Shown here piece after piece: positions 1 through 8,254 of a stretch of 64,000 nt of DNA. A program made the position numbers and the translations under genes. The DNA is from AP-15 sp963701815 (GTDB taxonomy: Bacteria > Pseudomonadota > Alphaproteobacteria > ATCC43930 > CGMCC-115725), in NCBI GenBank assembly GCA_963701815.1, contig CAVPBN010000006.1, positions 186,001 through 250,000 of the forward strand. Direction: 5' to 3'. Below the pieces are notes generated by a model. It was given only the letters and a program-made list of their open reading frames with translations. It was not told where the DNA came from and ran no database searches. Position 1 is the first letter of the stretch; every line of letters starts with the position of its first letter.

Positions 1-1055
1 ATCGCCACGGGGTGGCGAGCGAGCTGGTCTTCGACGCGACCGGACAAAAAGCCAATCTCTACGCCACGATCGGGCCCGCCGAACTGGGCGGTATCATGCT
101 GTCCGGGCACACCGACGTCGTGCCGATCGACGGTCAGGACTGGCACAGCGACCCGTTCGCCGTCGCCGCCCGCGACGGCCGGCTGTACGGGCGCGGCACC
201 GCCGACATGAAGAGCTTTATCGCCGTCGCGCTGGCGCTGTTGCCCGAGCTTCTCGCGCGCCGGCTGCGAGTGCCGATCCATCTCGCCTTTTCCTACGATG
301 AAGAGGTCGGCTGCATCGGTGTGCGCCGGCTGATCGCGGCGCTTGCCGATCGCCCGAACCGGCCGCTTCTGTGCATTGTCGGCGAGCCTACCCTGATGCA
401 GCCGATGACCGGCCACAAAGGCAAACGCAGCTTTCACTGCCATGTGACCGGTTTCGAATGCCATTCGGGGATCGCCCATCGCGGCGTCAATGCCGTCGAG
501 GCGGCAGCCGAGCTGGTCGCGCACCTGAAGGCGATGGCCCGGCATAGGCGCGACGGCGGCCCATTCGACGCCGATTTCGACCCGCCTTATACGACGATCC
601 ACACCGGCCGGATCGCCGGCGGAACGGCACTCAACATCGTGCCCAAGGATTGCGAATTCGAATTCGAGTTCAGGTATTTGCCCGGAGAGGACCCGGAGGC
701 GCCGATCGCCGCGCTGCGCGCCTTCGCCGAGCAACGATTATTGCCGGAAATGCGGGCGGTCCGGCCGGACACCGCCATCGATTTTGCCGAATTGAGCGCC
801 TTCCCGGCACTCGATACCGCCGAGGATGCCGAGATCACCCAACTCGCCCTGGCGTTGACCGGCGCCAACGGCACCGGCAAGGTCAGCTTCGGCACCGAAG
901 GCGGGTTGTTCCAGCAGGCCGGCATCCCGACCATCGTCTGCGGCCCGGGCTCGATCGAGCAGGCCCATAAGCCGGACGAGTTCGTCGATCTCGATCAGAT
1001 CGTGCAATGCGAGGGATTTCTGCGCCGCCTGCTCGATCGTGTCTCGATCAGCTGA
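1..1055 (+). CDS. argE: Acetylornithine deacetylase / M20 family metallopeptidase (5' end outside window)
   Basis: The reading frame is open from the first bases of the window, so the N-terminal ~40 residues lie upstream. The protein has the M20 dinuclear zinc layout: SGHTDVVP (first His ligand), GRGTADMKSF (bridging Asp), DEEVG (general base Glu), GEPT (ligand Glu) and the C-terminal EQAHKPDEFV (last His). The central HKGKRSFHCHVTG stretch starts the dimerisation domain. This order matches ArgE-type N-acetylornithine deacetylases of arginine biosynthesis (cytosolic, removes the acetyl group from N-acetylornithine). Many alphaproteobacterial ArgE paralogues act on other N-acyl amino acids, so the substrate is inferred. 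No partner arginine genes are visible in the window. Family assignment is firm, exact substrate moderate. Confidence 0.88.
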   Translation, partial: RHGVASELVFDATGQKANLYATIGPAELGGIMLSGHTDVVPIDGQDWHSDPFAVAARDGRLYGRGTADMKSFIAVALALLPELLARRLRVPIHLAFSYDEEVGCIGVRRLIAALADRPNRPLLCIVGEPTLMQPMTGHKGKRSFHCHVTGFECHSGIAHRGVNAVEAAAELVAHLKAMARHRRDGGPFDADFDPPYTTIHTGRIAGGTALNIVPKDCEFEFEFRYLPGEDPEAPIAALRAFAEQRLLPEMRAVRPDTAIDFAELSAFPALDTAEDAEITQLALALTGANGTGKVSFGTEGGLFQQAGIPTIVCGPGSIEQAHKPDEFVDLDQIVQCEGFLRRLLDRVSIS

Positions 1056-1152
1056 GCCGGCGCGTCCGCGAGCGGTGCTGTTCGCTCTCGGCGGCGTGTC
1101 GATCGCCGGGAATCCGCGCCGTCTTCAGCGCCGCGCCGAGCGTCGAGTTTGA

Positions 1153-2340
1153 TCAGATCTTGCCCGCCTTGTGCAAGACGCCGTAGACCTCTTCCAACAG
1201 CGCGCCATTGTGGTTTTGTTTGTCGTCCGGCTGGCTGTTGAGGCCCACGACGATGACCGCGCCATTATTGGGGAAGTAGGCGTAGAGCACGCGGTAGCCG
1301 AGCGTCATTCCCTGATAGTACCAATACGCGCCGAGCAGCGGCCGGAAGCCGGCGCCGACGCCGAGCCCGAACGCGCTCGGGTGCTCTTTGGCAGCCCCGG
1401 CGACGGGCTCGCCGGTCTTGTCGGAGACGACCGTCATCAGTTCGCTGCGCTGCTTCTCGGCCAGGAGCGGCCCTTCGTAAAGCGCGCGTGCCCAGCGCGA
1501 GACGTCCTGCATCGACGAGACGATGCCGCCGGCGCCCTGCATCCAGGAGACGCTGTCATTCTTGACGTCGTGCCCGAGCAGCGGCGCGAGCAACGCGTTG
1601 TCGGGATCGCGGCTGAAGAAATAGCCCGAGACCATCCGATCGGTGATCGACGGCGGATACAGGTCTTGTTCGTAGTAAGTGTTCTTCAGCCCGACCTGGT
1701 CGAACAGCTCGCGCAGGATTTCAGCGTACGGTTTGCCGCCGGCCCGTTCGACGATCATCTGGAGGAGGATGTAATTGGTGTTCGAGTAGGTCCAGCCGCT
1801 GACAGGCTCGGGCTTCCCGCCGTGCGGGTACACCGACGCGACCAGTTCCTCGGGCGTGAACCTGTGGTTGGGATCGTTGCCCATGATCTTGGCGACGGAC
1901 GGCTGGTTGTCGTAGCCCGGAATGGGGCTCGTCATGTCGAGCAACCGGCGAATCGCGACGTCCTTCCACGCCGGATACTGCGGCAGCCACTTGCCGAGCT
2001 TGTCCTCGATCGTCAGCTTCCCCGCCTTCTCGAGGTGCAGGACGGCAACGGAGGTGAACGACTTCGTGATGCTGCCGATCTCGAAGAGGTCGGCCGGCGT
2101 GACCTTGGCGCCCGCATTGGGGTATTTGGTCGTGCCGGCCGCGAGATTGATGTTCCGCTCGACGCCCTTCAAGTTGATGCTCAGAGACGCGGCGGAGATG
2201 TGCTCGGGTCCCGCCCGCGTCGCCACATACGCGGCCAGTGCTTTGCGCAGAGAGGATGCGAGGGCCGCATCGCTCGATTGGGCGGCGGCGGGCGAGCATA
2301 CGCTCAGCGCGACCAGAGCGGCGACGATCGATCGGTACAT
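1153..2340 (-). CDS. Beta-lactamase-fold serine hydrolase, exported
   Basis: Serine hydrolase of the class C beta-lactamase/EstB/D-alanyl-D-alanine carboxypeptidase superfamily (Pfam Beta-lactamase). The start chosen is MYRSIVAALVALSV, which gives a clean signal peptide ending near AAA-QSS; an in-frame ATG 24 nt upstream would add a charged, less plausible leader. The active-site SxxK tetrad appears as GSITKSF around residue 90, and the YxN motif as TYSNTNY around residue 185. About 395 residues is normal for the family. The protein should act in the periplasm on an ester or amide substrate that cannot be told from sequence. It stands alone, with no beta-lactamase regulator (ampR) beside it, which argues against a dedicated resistance role. 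Confidence 0.85.
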   Translation of the reverse strand: MYRSIVAALVALSVCSPAAAQSSDAALASSLRKALAAYVATRAGPEHISAASLSINLKGVERNINLAAGTTKYPNAGAKVTPADLFEIGSITKSFTSVAVLHLEKAGKLTIEDKLGKWLPQYPAWKDVAIRRLLDMTSPIPGYDNQPSVAKIMGNDPNHRFTPEELVASVYPHGGKPEPVSGWTYSNTNYILLQMIVERAGGKPYAEILRELFDQVGLKNTYYEQDLYPPSITDRMVSGYFFSRDPDNALLAPLLGHDVKNDSVSWMQGAGGIVSSMQDVSRWARALYEGPLLAEKQRSELMTVVSDKTGEPVAGAAKEHPSAFGLGVGAGFRPLLGAYWYYQGMTLGYRVLYAYFPNNGAVIVVGLNSQPDDKQNHNGALLEEVYGVLHKAGKI

Positions 2341-2565
2341 GCGTTTCCCGCAAGGTTTCCCCAAACCCCGTTCGTTTCATCCTGACGCAGGTTGCCCTCA
2401 TTCGCCAAAGACATGATCGTGACGAGTTGCGAGGCCGTTTGGCCTGCCTGCGAGCGGACCGAGGCGGCGAGGCCCGGGACCGCGGTTTCCACCGCGGCGA
2501 ACTCGGCCGACGACACTCGTCGCGTCGGCGCCGACATTCGTGCCACGACGGGGATATCGGACGCT

Positions 2566-3660
2566 ATGCATGTGGTGATTTGCGGCGGCGGGGCGATCGG
2601 CGCCTCGATCGCGTATTTTCTCAGTCGCCGCGGCGTCAGCGCGACCGTGATCGAAGGCACCGGCCTCGCCTGCGCCGCTTCCGGCAAGTCGGGCGGGTTT
2701 CTGGCGCGCGACTGGTGCGACGGCACGGCGCTGGCGCCGCTGGCGCGGCGCAGCTTCGCGCTGCATGCCGAATTGGCGCAACAGATCGCTGGTGATTGGG
2801 GCTATCGCCGCCTCGACACCTATGGCGGATTTGCCGGTTTCCCTCGGCGCCGCGGCCGGTACGAGCTCGGCTGGCTGTCGGACGAGGTGAGCGTGGCGCA
2901 GGCCCTCGGCTCGCCCGACACGACCGCTCAGGTCCATCCCGGGCAATTCACCGCAGCGATGATGCGGGCCGCCGAAGCGCAGGGTGCGGTGTGGCGCCTC
3001 GGGCGGGTTACCGGGATCGCGCAGCGCCAGGGGCGAGCAATCGGTGTCGAAGTCGACGGCAGCCTCGTCGAGTGCGACGCCGTCGCGATCGCGATGGGGC
3101 CTTGGTCGATCCTCGCGGCCGCGTGGCTGCCGCTGCCGGCGGTGTTCGGCTTGAAAGGCCACAGCCTCGTCTTCGACACGCGCGCAAATATCCCGGCGCA
3201 GGCCGCCTTCATCGAATACCGGGAGCACGGCGGCGCGACATTCACACCCGAACTGTTTCCCCGTGCCGACGGCACGACCTATGTCTGCGCCATCTCCAGC
3301 GAAGCGCCGTTGCCGGCCGACCCGGCGCGGGTGGTCCCGGACCCCGGCGCGATCGAGCGGCTGGAGGCGATGTGCCGCACGATGTCGCCGGTCCTCGCCT
3401 CGGCGAAGATTCTGGCGCGGCAGGCGTGCTATCGCCCGGTCACGCGGGACGGGTTGCCGCTGATCGGGCCGGTGCGTGGCGTTGCGGGCGCCTATGTCGC
3501 CACCGGCCACAGCGTCTGGGGGATCCTGAACGCGCCGGCGACCGGCGAGGCAATGGCGGAACTGATTGTCGACGGCGCCGCGCATACGGTCGACCTGGCG
3601 CCGTTCGACCCTGCCCGTCTGCCGCGCCACGATCCGGCACGCCTGCGCCCGAGCCCCTAG
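2566..3660 (+). CDS. FAD-dependent oxidoreductase, DAO family
   Basis: D-amino-acid-oxidase/glycine-oxidase-like flavoprotein. The ATG at 2566 puts the Rossmann motif HVVICGGGAIGASIAYFLS at the extreme N-terminus, as in the family; the frame is open further upstream (TTG at 2392) but that extension has no family character. A second FAD-binding signature, GPVRGVAGAYVATGHSVWG, occurs near residue 305, followed by the typical end (GPATGEAMAELI-like). Length 364 aa is typical. The family oxidises secondary or primary amines (amino acids, sarcosine-like compounds) with FAD; the substrate here is unknown. No operon partner on the same strand is close. Confidence 0.85.
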   Translation: MHVVICGGGAIGASIAYFLSRRGVSATVIEGTGLACAASGKSGGFLARDWCDGTALAPLARRSFALHAELAQQIAGDWGYRRLDTYGGFAGFPRRRGRYELGWLSDEVSVAQALGSPDTTAQVHPGQFTAAMMRAAEAQGAVWRLGRVTGIAQRQGRAIGVEVDGSLVECDAVAIAMGPWSILAAAWLPLPAVFGLKGHSLVFDTRANIPAQAAFIEYREHGGATFTPELFPRADGTTYVCAISSEAPLPADPARVVPDPGAIERLEAMCRTMSPVLASAKILARQACYRPVTRDGLPLIGPVRGVAGAYVATGHSVWGILNAPATGEAMAELIVDGAAHTVDLAPFDPARLPRHDPARLRPSP

Positions 3661-3812
3661 GCTGCCCTCCCGGGATGTTCTTCAGGTCGATGACTTGACG
3701 AGCTATCGAGCGCTGCTCTACCCCGCCCCGCGATATCAAGGAACAAAGCGCCATCGCCCCACGGCCGACCATTTTCCTTGATCTAGTTGCTTCAGTATGA
3801 TAACTCTATGCC

Positions 3813-4169
3813 GTGACGGAGCCGCGTGACCCGACCCTCGATGGGCTGCTCGACCTCGACGGACAGGTGCTCGTGGTGGACCCGGAGGGCGGCCACTGGG
3901 TCCGGTTCGTGGTGACGCGGGTGCCGGAATCGCCGGAGAAGCCGCACGGGCTGGACTACTCGCTGACGCTGCGCGGGCCGGACGGCAAGCGGCTGGTCGG
4001 CTTCGACAACGCCCATCCGGTCGGCCGGCAGAGGCGTGGCACGCCGCAGGACCATCGCCACAGACTGCGGAGCATTAGGCCGTACGAGTATCGGGACGCG
4101 GCCACCCTGCTCGCCGATTTCTGGGAGACGGTGGACGCGGTGCTGCGCGAGAGAGGAGTGATCCCATGA
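3813..4169 (+). CDS. TumE-like toxin (DUF6516 family)
   Basis: A 118-aa protein beginning at GTG with a pattern I recognise from DUF6516/TumE toxin components: a central basic/aromatic stretch (YSLTLRGPDGKRLVGFDNAH) and a tail, PYEYRDAATLLADFWETVDAVL. It overlaps the next gene by 4 nt (ATGA), the usual layout of a toxin followed by its HTH antitoxin. An AT-rich region with TATGAT at 3796-3801 lies only ~11 nt before the GTG, so a nearly leaderless transcript is possible; the ATG five bases upstream (3808) is out because it meets TGA after two codons. The biochemical target of these toxins is not deducible here; toxicity is inferred from family and context. Confidence 0.75.
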   Translation: MTEPRDPTLDGLLDLDGQVLVVDPEGGHWVRFVVTRVPESPEKPHGLDYSLTLRGPDGKRLVGFDNAHPVGRQRRGTPQDHRHRLRSIRPYEYRDAATLLADFWETVDAVLRERGVIP

Positions 4170-4543
4170 CGACCTTGAAGGTGGGCATCGCCAGCTATGA
4201 GGACATGAAGGCCCGCACCATGGCGGTGGCGCGCGGCGAGCACCGCATTGCCGCCGACGAACCGAAAGTGTGGTTCACCTCGACCGAATCCTTTGCCAAG
4301 GTGCTCTCCGCCGGCAATCGCGAGCTGCTGCGCGTCATCGCCGAGAAGGCGCCCGGCTCGCTCGACGAGCTGGCGCGGATCACCGGCAAGGCCAAGTCGA
4401 ATCTCTCGCGCACGCTGCGGACCATGGAAGGCTATGGCCTGGTCCGCCTCGAACGCGGCGAGCGCGGCCGCATCACGCCGAAGGTCATGCACGATCGGGT
4501 GGAACTCGACCTGCCGCTCACGCTGTCGCGGAAGGCAAGCTGA
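4166..4543 (+). CDS. Winged-helix antitoxin/regulator, TumA-like
   Basis: A 125-aa protein with an N-terminal extension (residues ~1-45) followed by a MarR/ArsR-like winged helix: ELLRVIAEKAPGSLDELARI, a recognition-helix segment TGKAKSNLSRTLRTMEGYGL and a wing with LERGERGR. It starts inside the stop of the upstream toxin-like gene (ATGA overlap), so the two are translationally coupled. By analogy with TumE/TumA pairs it should bind and neutralise the toxin and repress the operon promoter upstream of 3813. The C-terminus (VELDLPLTLSRKAS) is short. Confidence in DNA binding is high; antitoxin role is inferred from the pair. Confidence 0.78.
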   Translation: MTTLKVGIASYEDMKARTMAVARGEHRIAADEPKVWFTSTESFAKVLSAGNRELLRVIAEKAPGSLDELARITGKAKSNLSRTLRTMEGYGLVRLERGERGRITPKVMHDRVELDLPLTLSRKAS

Positions 4544-4566
4544 GTATTCCCAATTCCGTTCCGGAA

Positions 4567-4642
4567 TGGCGTCCCCAAGGGGATTCGAACCCCTGTTACC
4601 GCCGTGAAAGGGCGATGTCCTAGGCCTCTAGACGATGGGGAC
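4567..4642 (-). tRNA. tRNA-Glu (anticodon TTC)
   Basis: The minus strand folds into a complete 76-nt tRNA: acceptor arm GTCCCCA paired with TGGGGAC, D-arm with the TAGAGGCC loop, anticodon stem-loop CGCCCTTTCACGGCG with TTC at positions 34-36, T-arm AGGGGTTCGAATCCCCT, and an encoded CCA end. It lies between the antitoxin gene and bluB and reads against both. Confidence 0.97.
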
Positions 4643-4810
4643 GAGAATGGCCGCGGGCGCATGGATCTAAAGCGGCGCACACGGGAAATCAACCCGCCTG
4701 CGGTTTTGACCCGAGGATCCTCATTTCTCCGGATATGCGCGCGGCCGGCACGCCCTCGATCCGTCGGGCGGGGGTTCCCACTTAACCGCGAAACGTCTGA
4801 CGGGTCCGCC

Positions 4811-5452
4811 ATGCCGGCAGCACCGCAATTCGACGACGAATTCCGCGATCGCCTGCGCAGCCTGTTCGCCTGGCGGCGCGATGTGCGGCATTTTCGTGCC
4901 GATCCGCTGCCGCCGGGAACGGTCGAACGGCTCCTCGAAATCGCCTGTCTTGCTCCCTCGGTGGGGCTGAGCGAGCCTTGGCGCTTTGTGCTGGTCGACG
5001 AGCCGCCGCGCCGCGCCGCGATCCGCGACAATTTTACGGCCTGCAACGCCGCCGCACTCGCGGCGCAGATGCCGGAACGCGCCACGCGATATGCCCGGCT
5101 CAAACTCGCCGGGCTCGATACCGCACCTTGTCATCTCGCCGTCTTTGCCGCACAGGGGACGCGGCAGGGCTACGGGCTCGGCCGTCATACGATGCCCGAG
5201 ACGATCGATTATTCGGCGGTCGCCGCGGTGCATACGCTGTGGCTCGCGGCCCGGGCGGAGGGGATCGGCGTCGGCTGGGTGTCGATCCTCGACCCGCACG
5301 CGGTCGGCGCGATACTCGAAGTGCCGGCCGATTGGAAACTGATCGGCTATTTCTGTCTCGGCTATCCCGAGGCCGAGGACGACATTCCGGCGCTCGAGCG
5401 GCAGGGCTGGGAACGGCGAAATCCGGCGGCCGCGCCGATCCTGCGCCGTTGA
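4811..5452 (+). CDS. bluB: 5,6-dimethylbenzimidazole synthase BluB
   Basis: BluB is an NAD(P)H-dependent flavin destructase of the nitroreductase fold. It uses O2 to break reduced FMN into 5,6-dimethylbenzimidazole, the lower ligand of cobalamin. Family hallmarks are all present: AWRRDVRHF near residue 20, APSVGLSEPWRFVLVDEPPR near 45, YARLKLAGLDTAPCHLAVF near 95, GLGRHTMPETIDYS near 120, and GVGWVSILDPHAVGAIL plus LIGYFCLGYPEAEDD towards the end. Length 213 aa fits. ATG 4811 begins a sequence matching the family N-terminus. No other cob genes are in the window and I see no B12-box sequence upstream, so regulation is open. Confidence 0.95.
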   Translation: MPAAPQFDDEFRDRLRSLFAWRRDVRHFRADPLPPGTVERLLEIACLAPSVGLSEPWRFVLVDEPPRRAAIRDNFTACNAAALAAQMPERATRYARLKLAGLDTAPCHLAVFAAQGTRQGYGLGRHTMPETIDYSAVAAVHTLWLAARAEGIGVGWVSILDPHAVGAILEVPADWKLIGYFCLGYPEAEDDIPALERQGWERRNPAAAPILRR

Positions 5453-5489
5453 TGTGTCAGCGGGGCGACGAGCCGGGGCCTTGCGGCGG

Positions 5490-6470
5490 TCATCCCGCAT
5501 CGACCGCGGCGAGGACCGGGGCAGCCCGTCGCGCCGGCTTTGGCCAGCGGGCCGCGACCCGCGGCAAGACTTCCTCGATCAGCCGCCGCGTCTGCCCCAG
5601 CATCTCGTCGTCGCCGCGCGCGGCCGGGCGCAGGATGAATTTCGAGATGCCGCCGGCGACGAAGTCGGCGATCCGGTCGACGATCGCCTCGGCGTCGCCG
5701 ATCGCGAAGTGCTTGAGCGGGTCGCGCCCGGTGCGCTTGCGGTAGGCGTCGAACAGGCGGCCGAGACCGGGATCGTCGGCCCGCCCGAAACGAAACGGGA
5801 TGCCGGCGCCGTAATGGTCGTCGTCGATCTTGCGGCCCTCGGCGATCGCGGCGGCGCGAATCTGCGCCACGACCGCGCCGATTTCGGCTGGGCCCTCGCT
5901 GCCCGCCTGCCAGCCGGTGCCGAACCGCGCGGTGCGCCGGATCGCCGCTTCCGAGGACCCGCCGATCCACATCGGCAGATCGGGCTGCACCGGCTTGGGC
6001 ATGATCGAAGCGCCCGAGAGGCGATAATGCACGCCCTCGAAATCGACGGTATCCTCGCACCACAACCGGCGGATGATTTCGAGCCCCTCATCGGTCTTGC
6101 GACCGCGAGTCTTGGTATCGAGGTTGAGGGTGCGCCATTCGGGCGCCAGCGGGCTGCCGATGCCGAAGGCCGGCAGCAGCCGCCCTTCGGAGAGGACATC
6201 GATCGTCGCGCATTGCTTGGCCACCAGCACCGGATCGCGAAATGCCAGCGAGACGACGTTGACGCCGAATTTGAGCCGGCGGGTGCGCCCGGCCAGCGCC
6301 GCCATCACGCTGATGCATTCGAGGATCGGCTCGCGGCTGACCATGCGGTCGGTCTGCCATAATGAATCGATGCCGCCGGCCTCGCACATATCGACCCACC
6401 GCCAGAAGCCGGCGATCCCGGTGAACGGGAACTCCATCAGCCCGAGCCCGATCGCGACATTTCTCGGCAT
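5490..6470 (-). CDS. LLM-class flavin/F420-dependent oxidoreductase
   Basis: A 326-aa luciferase-like (TIM-barrel) monooxygenase/reductase. The start at 6470 is supported by a ribosome site (AGGAG, eight bases upstream) and by the family N-terminus VAIGLGLMEFPFTGIAGFWR; the frame is open further upstream without family character. Recognisable blocks are DSLWQTDRMVSREPILECIS (strand 2 region), LKFGVNVVSLAFRDPVLVAK, LLPAFGIGSPLAPEWR and LPMWIGGSSEAAIRRTARFG, the last being the cofactor-phosphate segment of F420/FMN members. It converges on bluB with only 37 bp between the two stops. Substrate unknown. Confidence 0.85.
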   Translation of the reverse strand: MPRNVAIGLGLMEFPFTGIAGFWRWVDMCEAGGIDSLWQTDRMVSREPILECISVMAALAGRTRRLKFGVNVVSLAFRDPVLVAKQCATIDVLSEGRLLPAFGIGSPLAPEWRTLNLDTKTRGRKTDEGLEIIRRLWCEDTVDFEGVHYRLSGASIMPKPVQPDLPMWIGGSSEAAIRRTARFGTGWQAGSEGPAEIGAVVAQIRAAAIAEGRKIDDDHYGAGIPFRFGRADDPGLGRLFDAYRKRTGRDPLKHFAIGDAEAIVDRIADFVAGGISKFILRPAARGDDEMLGQTRRLIEEVLPRVAARWPKPARRAAPVLAAVDAG

Positions 6471-6627
6471 ATTGCACTCCTCGACGGCGTTGCGCTCCGG
6501 GCGGAACCCGACCAAATGTGGCGAGACCCCGCGGAGCCGGCCGATGCAGCGATGATGCGATGCGACAGCGCGGCGGCGCAATTGCGATGATCGTCGGGGC
6601 ATCGCCACGCCCGGCCCGGCAAGCGCC

Positions 6628-7290
6628 GTGAGCGGCGCCTGGCACCCGGTCAAAATCTGGGACCTGCCGACCCGGCTGTTTCACTGGCTCGTCGTAGGCC
6701 TGGTGGCGGCCGGCTATGCGACCTGGTGGTGGAACGAGATGGCGTGGCACGCCCGGGTCGGCTACGCGCTGCTGACGCTGTTGCTGTGGCGGCTGTTGTG
6801 GGGCCTGTTCGGCAGCGAGACCGCGCGGTTCTCCCGCTTTCTGGCGTCGCCCGGCGCAGCGGCGAGGCATCTGGCGCAGATCTTTCGCCGCGAGCCGGAC
6901 CTCGCCGCCGGCCACAACCCGGCGGGCGGCTGGATGGTGCTGCTGCTGCTCGCCCTGCTGCTCGGGCTGACCTTGACCGGGATCTACGTCGACAACGACG
7001 TGGCCGATGTCGGACCGTTGACCGAACTGGTCCCGGCCCAAGTTTCCGACGCGATTACCGACCTCCACCGGCTGTTGTGGGACGCGTTGACAGCGGCCGT
7101 GGCGTTGCACGTGCTGGCGATTCTCGTCTACGCGGCGGCAAAACGGCAGAACCTGCTGCTGCCGATGATCATCGGCCGAAAGCGGTTGCCGCAAACGATA
7201 GCCGCGCCGCGCATCGTCGGCCCGGGGCCGGCGCTTCTGACTCTCGGCCTTGCCGCCGCAATTGCGGCGGCGCTCGCCGATTTTCTGTGA
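6628..7290 (+). CDS. Cytochrome b561 family membrane protein
   Basis: A 220-aa inner-membrane diheme-type cytochrome b561. It starts (GTG 6628) with the family opening VKIWDLPTRLFHWLVVGLVA. Four hydrophobic helices are visible, at roughly residues 15-35, 42-62, 105-128 and 150-172. Candidate heme ligands are His in RLFHW (helix 1), MAWHARVGYA (helix 2), DLHRLLWD and VALHVLAIL (last helix). Such proteins pass electrons between the membrane quinone pool and periplasmic donors or acceptors, often soluble c-type cytochromes, none of which lies nearby. It converges with the CHRD gene, only 7 bp separating the stops. Confidence 0.9.
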   Translation: MSGAWHPVKIWDLPTRLFHWLVVGLVAAGYATWWWNEMAWHARVGYALLTLLLWRLLWGLFGSETARFSRFLASPGAAARHLAQIFRREPDLAAGHNPAGGWMVLLLLALLLGLTLTGIYVDNDVADVGPLTELVPAQVSDAITDLHRLLWDALTAAVALHVLAILVYAAAKRQNLLLPMIIGRKRLPQTIAAPRIVGPGPALLTLGLAAAIAAALADFL

Positions 7291-7297
7291 GGACGCC

Positions 7298-7756
7298 TCA
7301 ACCCTTCGGCGGCGTGACCTGGCCGCGTAGTTCGCCGGCCGGATGGTCCGTGGTGTGCAGGTTGATATACCACTCGCCGGCCATGAATTGTTGAGCCTGC
7401 CCCGGCGTCAACGTCGCCTTGCCGCTGAACGGGCTTGCCGGCGGGCTGCCGCGCGTGCTGAGCCAGACGACCACCGGGCCATTTTTACCGGCCACGGCCG
7501 GGCCGTGGAAATGGGACATCGTCGGCTTGCTCGACACACCGCTGAAGGTAACCGACCAGGTTACCTCCCGCGTCGCCGGGTCGTAGGTCAGATCGGCCGT
7601 GCCGCTGCCGCCCGTCTCGACTTTCGGCACCTGCTGGTCGCCGCTCAGCGGTACGGTGAGCGACAATGGGGCCGCCAGCGCCGGCCCGGCGATCCAGGCT
7701 GCCGAGATAATTCCGGCAATGACCATCAACGTCCGCCGAGAAATCGTCTTGCCCAA
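7298..7756 (-). CDS. CHRD domain protein, exported (Tat-like signal)
   Basis: Begins with a TTG at 7756 placed five bases after a strong GGAGG; the frame continues upstream but without a ribosome site. The N-terminus KTISRRTLMVIAGIISAAWI resembles a Tat signal peptide (twin Arg, SRRTLM) with cleavage after ALA. The rest is a single CHRD domain (named after chordin): LSGDQQVPKVETGGSGTADL at the start, SHFHGPAVAGKNGPVVVWLS in the middle, and WYINLHTTDHPAGELRGQVT at the end, about 120 residues. CHRD proteins are extracytoplasmic beta-sandwich proteins with poorly known roles. 152 aa in total. Confidence 0.88.
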   Translation of the reverse strand: MGKTISRRTLMVIAGIISAAWIAGPALAAPLSLTVPLSGDQQVPKVETGGSGTADLTYDPATREVTWSVTFSGVSSKPTMSHFHGPAVAGKNGPVVVWLSTRGSPPASPFSGKATLTPGQAQQFMAGEWYINLHTTDHPAGELRGQVTPPKG

Positions 7757-7865
7757 GTTTGCCTCCGTTGATTGGCGAGTTGGCCGATGAAACAAGATCA
7801 TAAGGCCGGCCGCACCGGGAGGCTACAGCGAAGGCCGGCTGCCGCGGTTCGAACGGTTGACCTGG

Positions 7866-7908
7866 TTCGCAAATTTGCTAATATCCGCGGTATTAGCAAA
7901 TTTGCGAA
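7866..7908. promoter_or_regulatory. Perfect 18-bp inverted repeat, probable operator of the XRE regulator
   Basis: Two arms of 18 bp (7866-7883, TTCGCAAATTTGCTAATA, and its exact complement 7891-7908) are separated by 7 bp (TCCGCGG). Each arm also contains the self-complementary 10-mer GCAAATTTGC, so the site offers two dyads inside one large dyad. It ends 10 bp before the ATG of the XRE gene and is much more AT-rich than its surroundings, so it probably overlaps the promoter. A dimeric HTH protein, most simply the product of the next gene, is the expected ligand (autoregulation, inferred). Confidence 0.75.
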
Positions 7909-7918
7909 GACAGGTGCG

Positions 7919-8254
7919 ATGCAACATTTCGAAATACCCCTGGTCAACGACAGTTCGACGATCGCCGCCGAGTGCGCCCGGCGACTGGCCGCACTGCGCG
8001 CCGATGCCGGGGAGACGCAACGCCAGCTCGCCCAGCGTCTCGGCATGACCAAATCGATGGTCTCGCGCCTCGAACGCGGCGATCATGTCCCCAGCCTCAA
8101 GACCTTGTGCCGCATTGCCGATGCATTTGCTCGCCGGCTCGAAATCGTGTTCCACGAGCATGAACACGAACACCGGGACGGTACCCGGCACACCCATCCG
8201 CACTCTCACCACGACCCCGATCATCGGCACGGGCACGGAGAAGACGATGAATAG
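7919..8254 (+). CDS. XRE-family regulator with histidine-rich C-terminal tail
   Basis: A 111-aa protein. Residues ~18-75 form a Cro/CI-type helix-turn-helix: ECARRLAALRADAGETQRQL, LGMTKSMVSRLERGDHVPSL and KTLCRIADAFARRLEIVF. The tail from about residue 80 to the end is packed with His, Glu and Asp (HEHEHEHRD, HTHPHSHHDPDHRHGHGEDD), the signature of a metal-binding segment. It overlaps by 8 nt with the downstream NiCoT-like transporter, whose loops are also His-rich. I infer a metal-responsive (Ni, Co or Zn) repressor acting on the palindrome just upstream. The metal and the direction of the response are not shown by sequence. Confidence 0.85.
   Translation: MQHFEIPLVNDSSTIAAECARRLAALRADAGETQRQLAQRLGMTKSMVSRLERGDHVPSLKTLCRIADAFARRLEIVFHEHEHEHRDGTRHTHPHSHHDPDHRHGHGEDDE

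Noticed and set aside
1171..2385. 404-residue frame antisense to the beta-lactamase-fold gene
   Set aside because: Arg-rich shadow with no family similarity.
4643..4810. Cobalamin riboswitch ahead of bluB
   Set aside because: No B12-box-like sequence or long paired region visible in this 168-bp gap.
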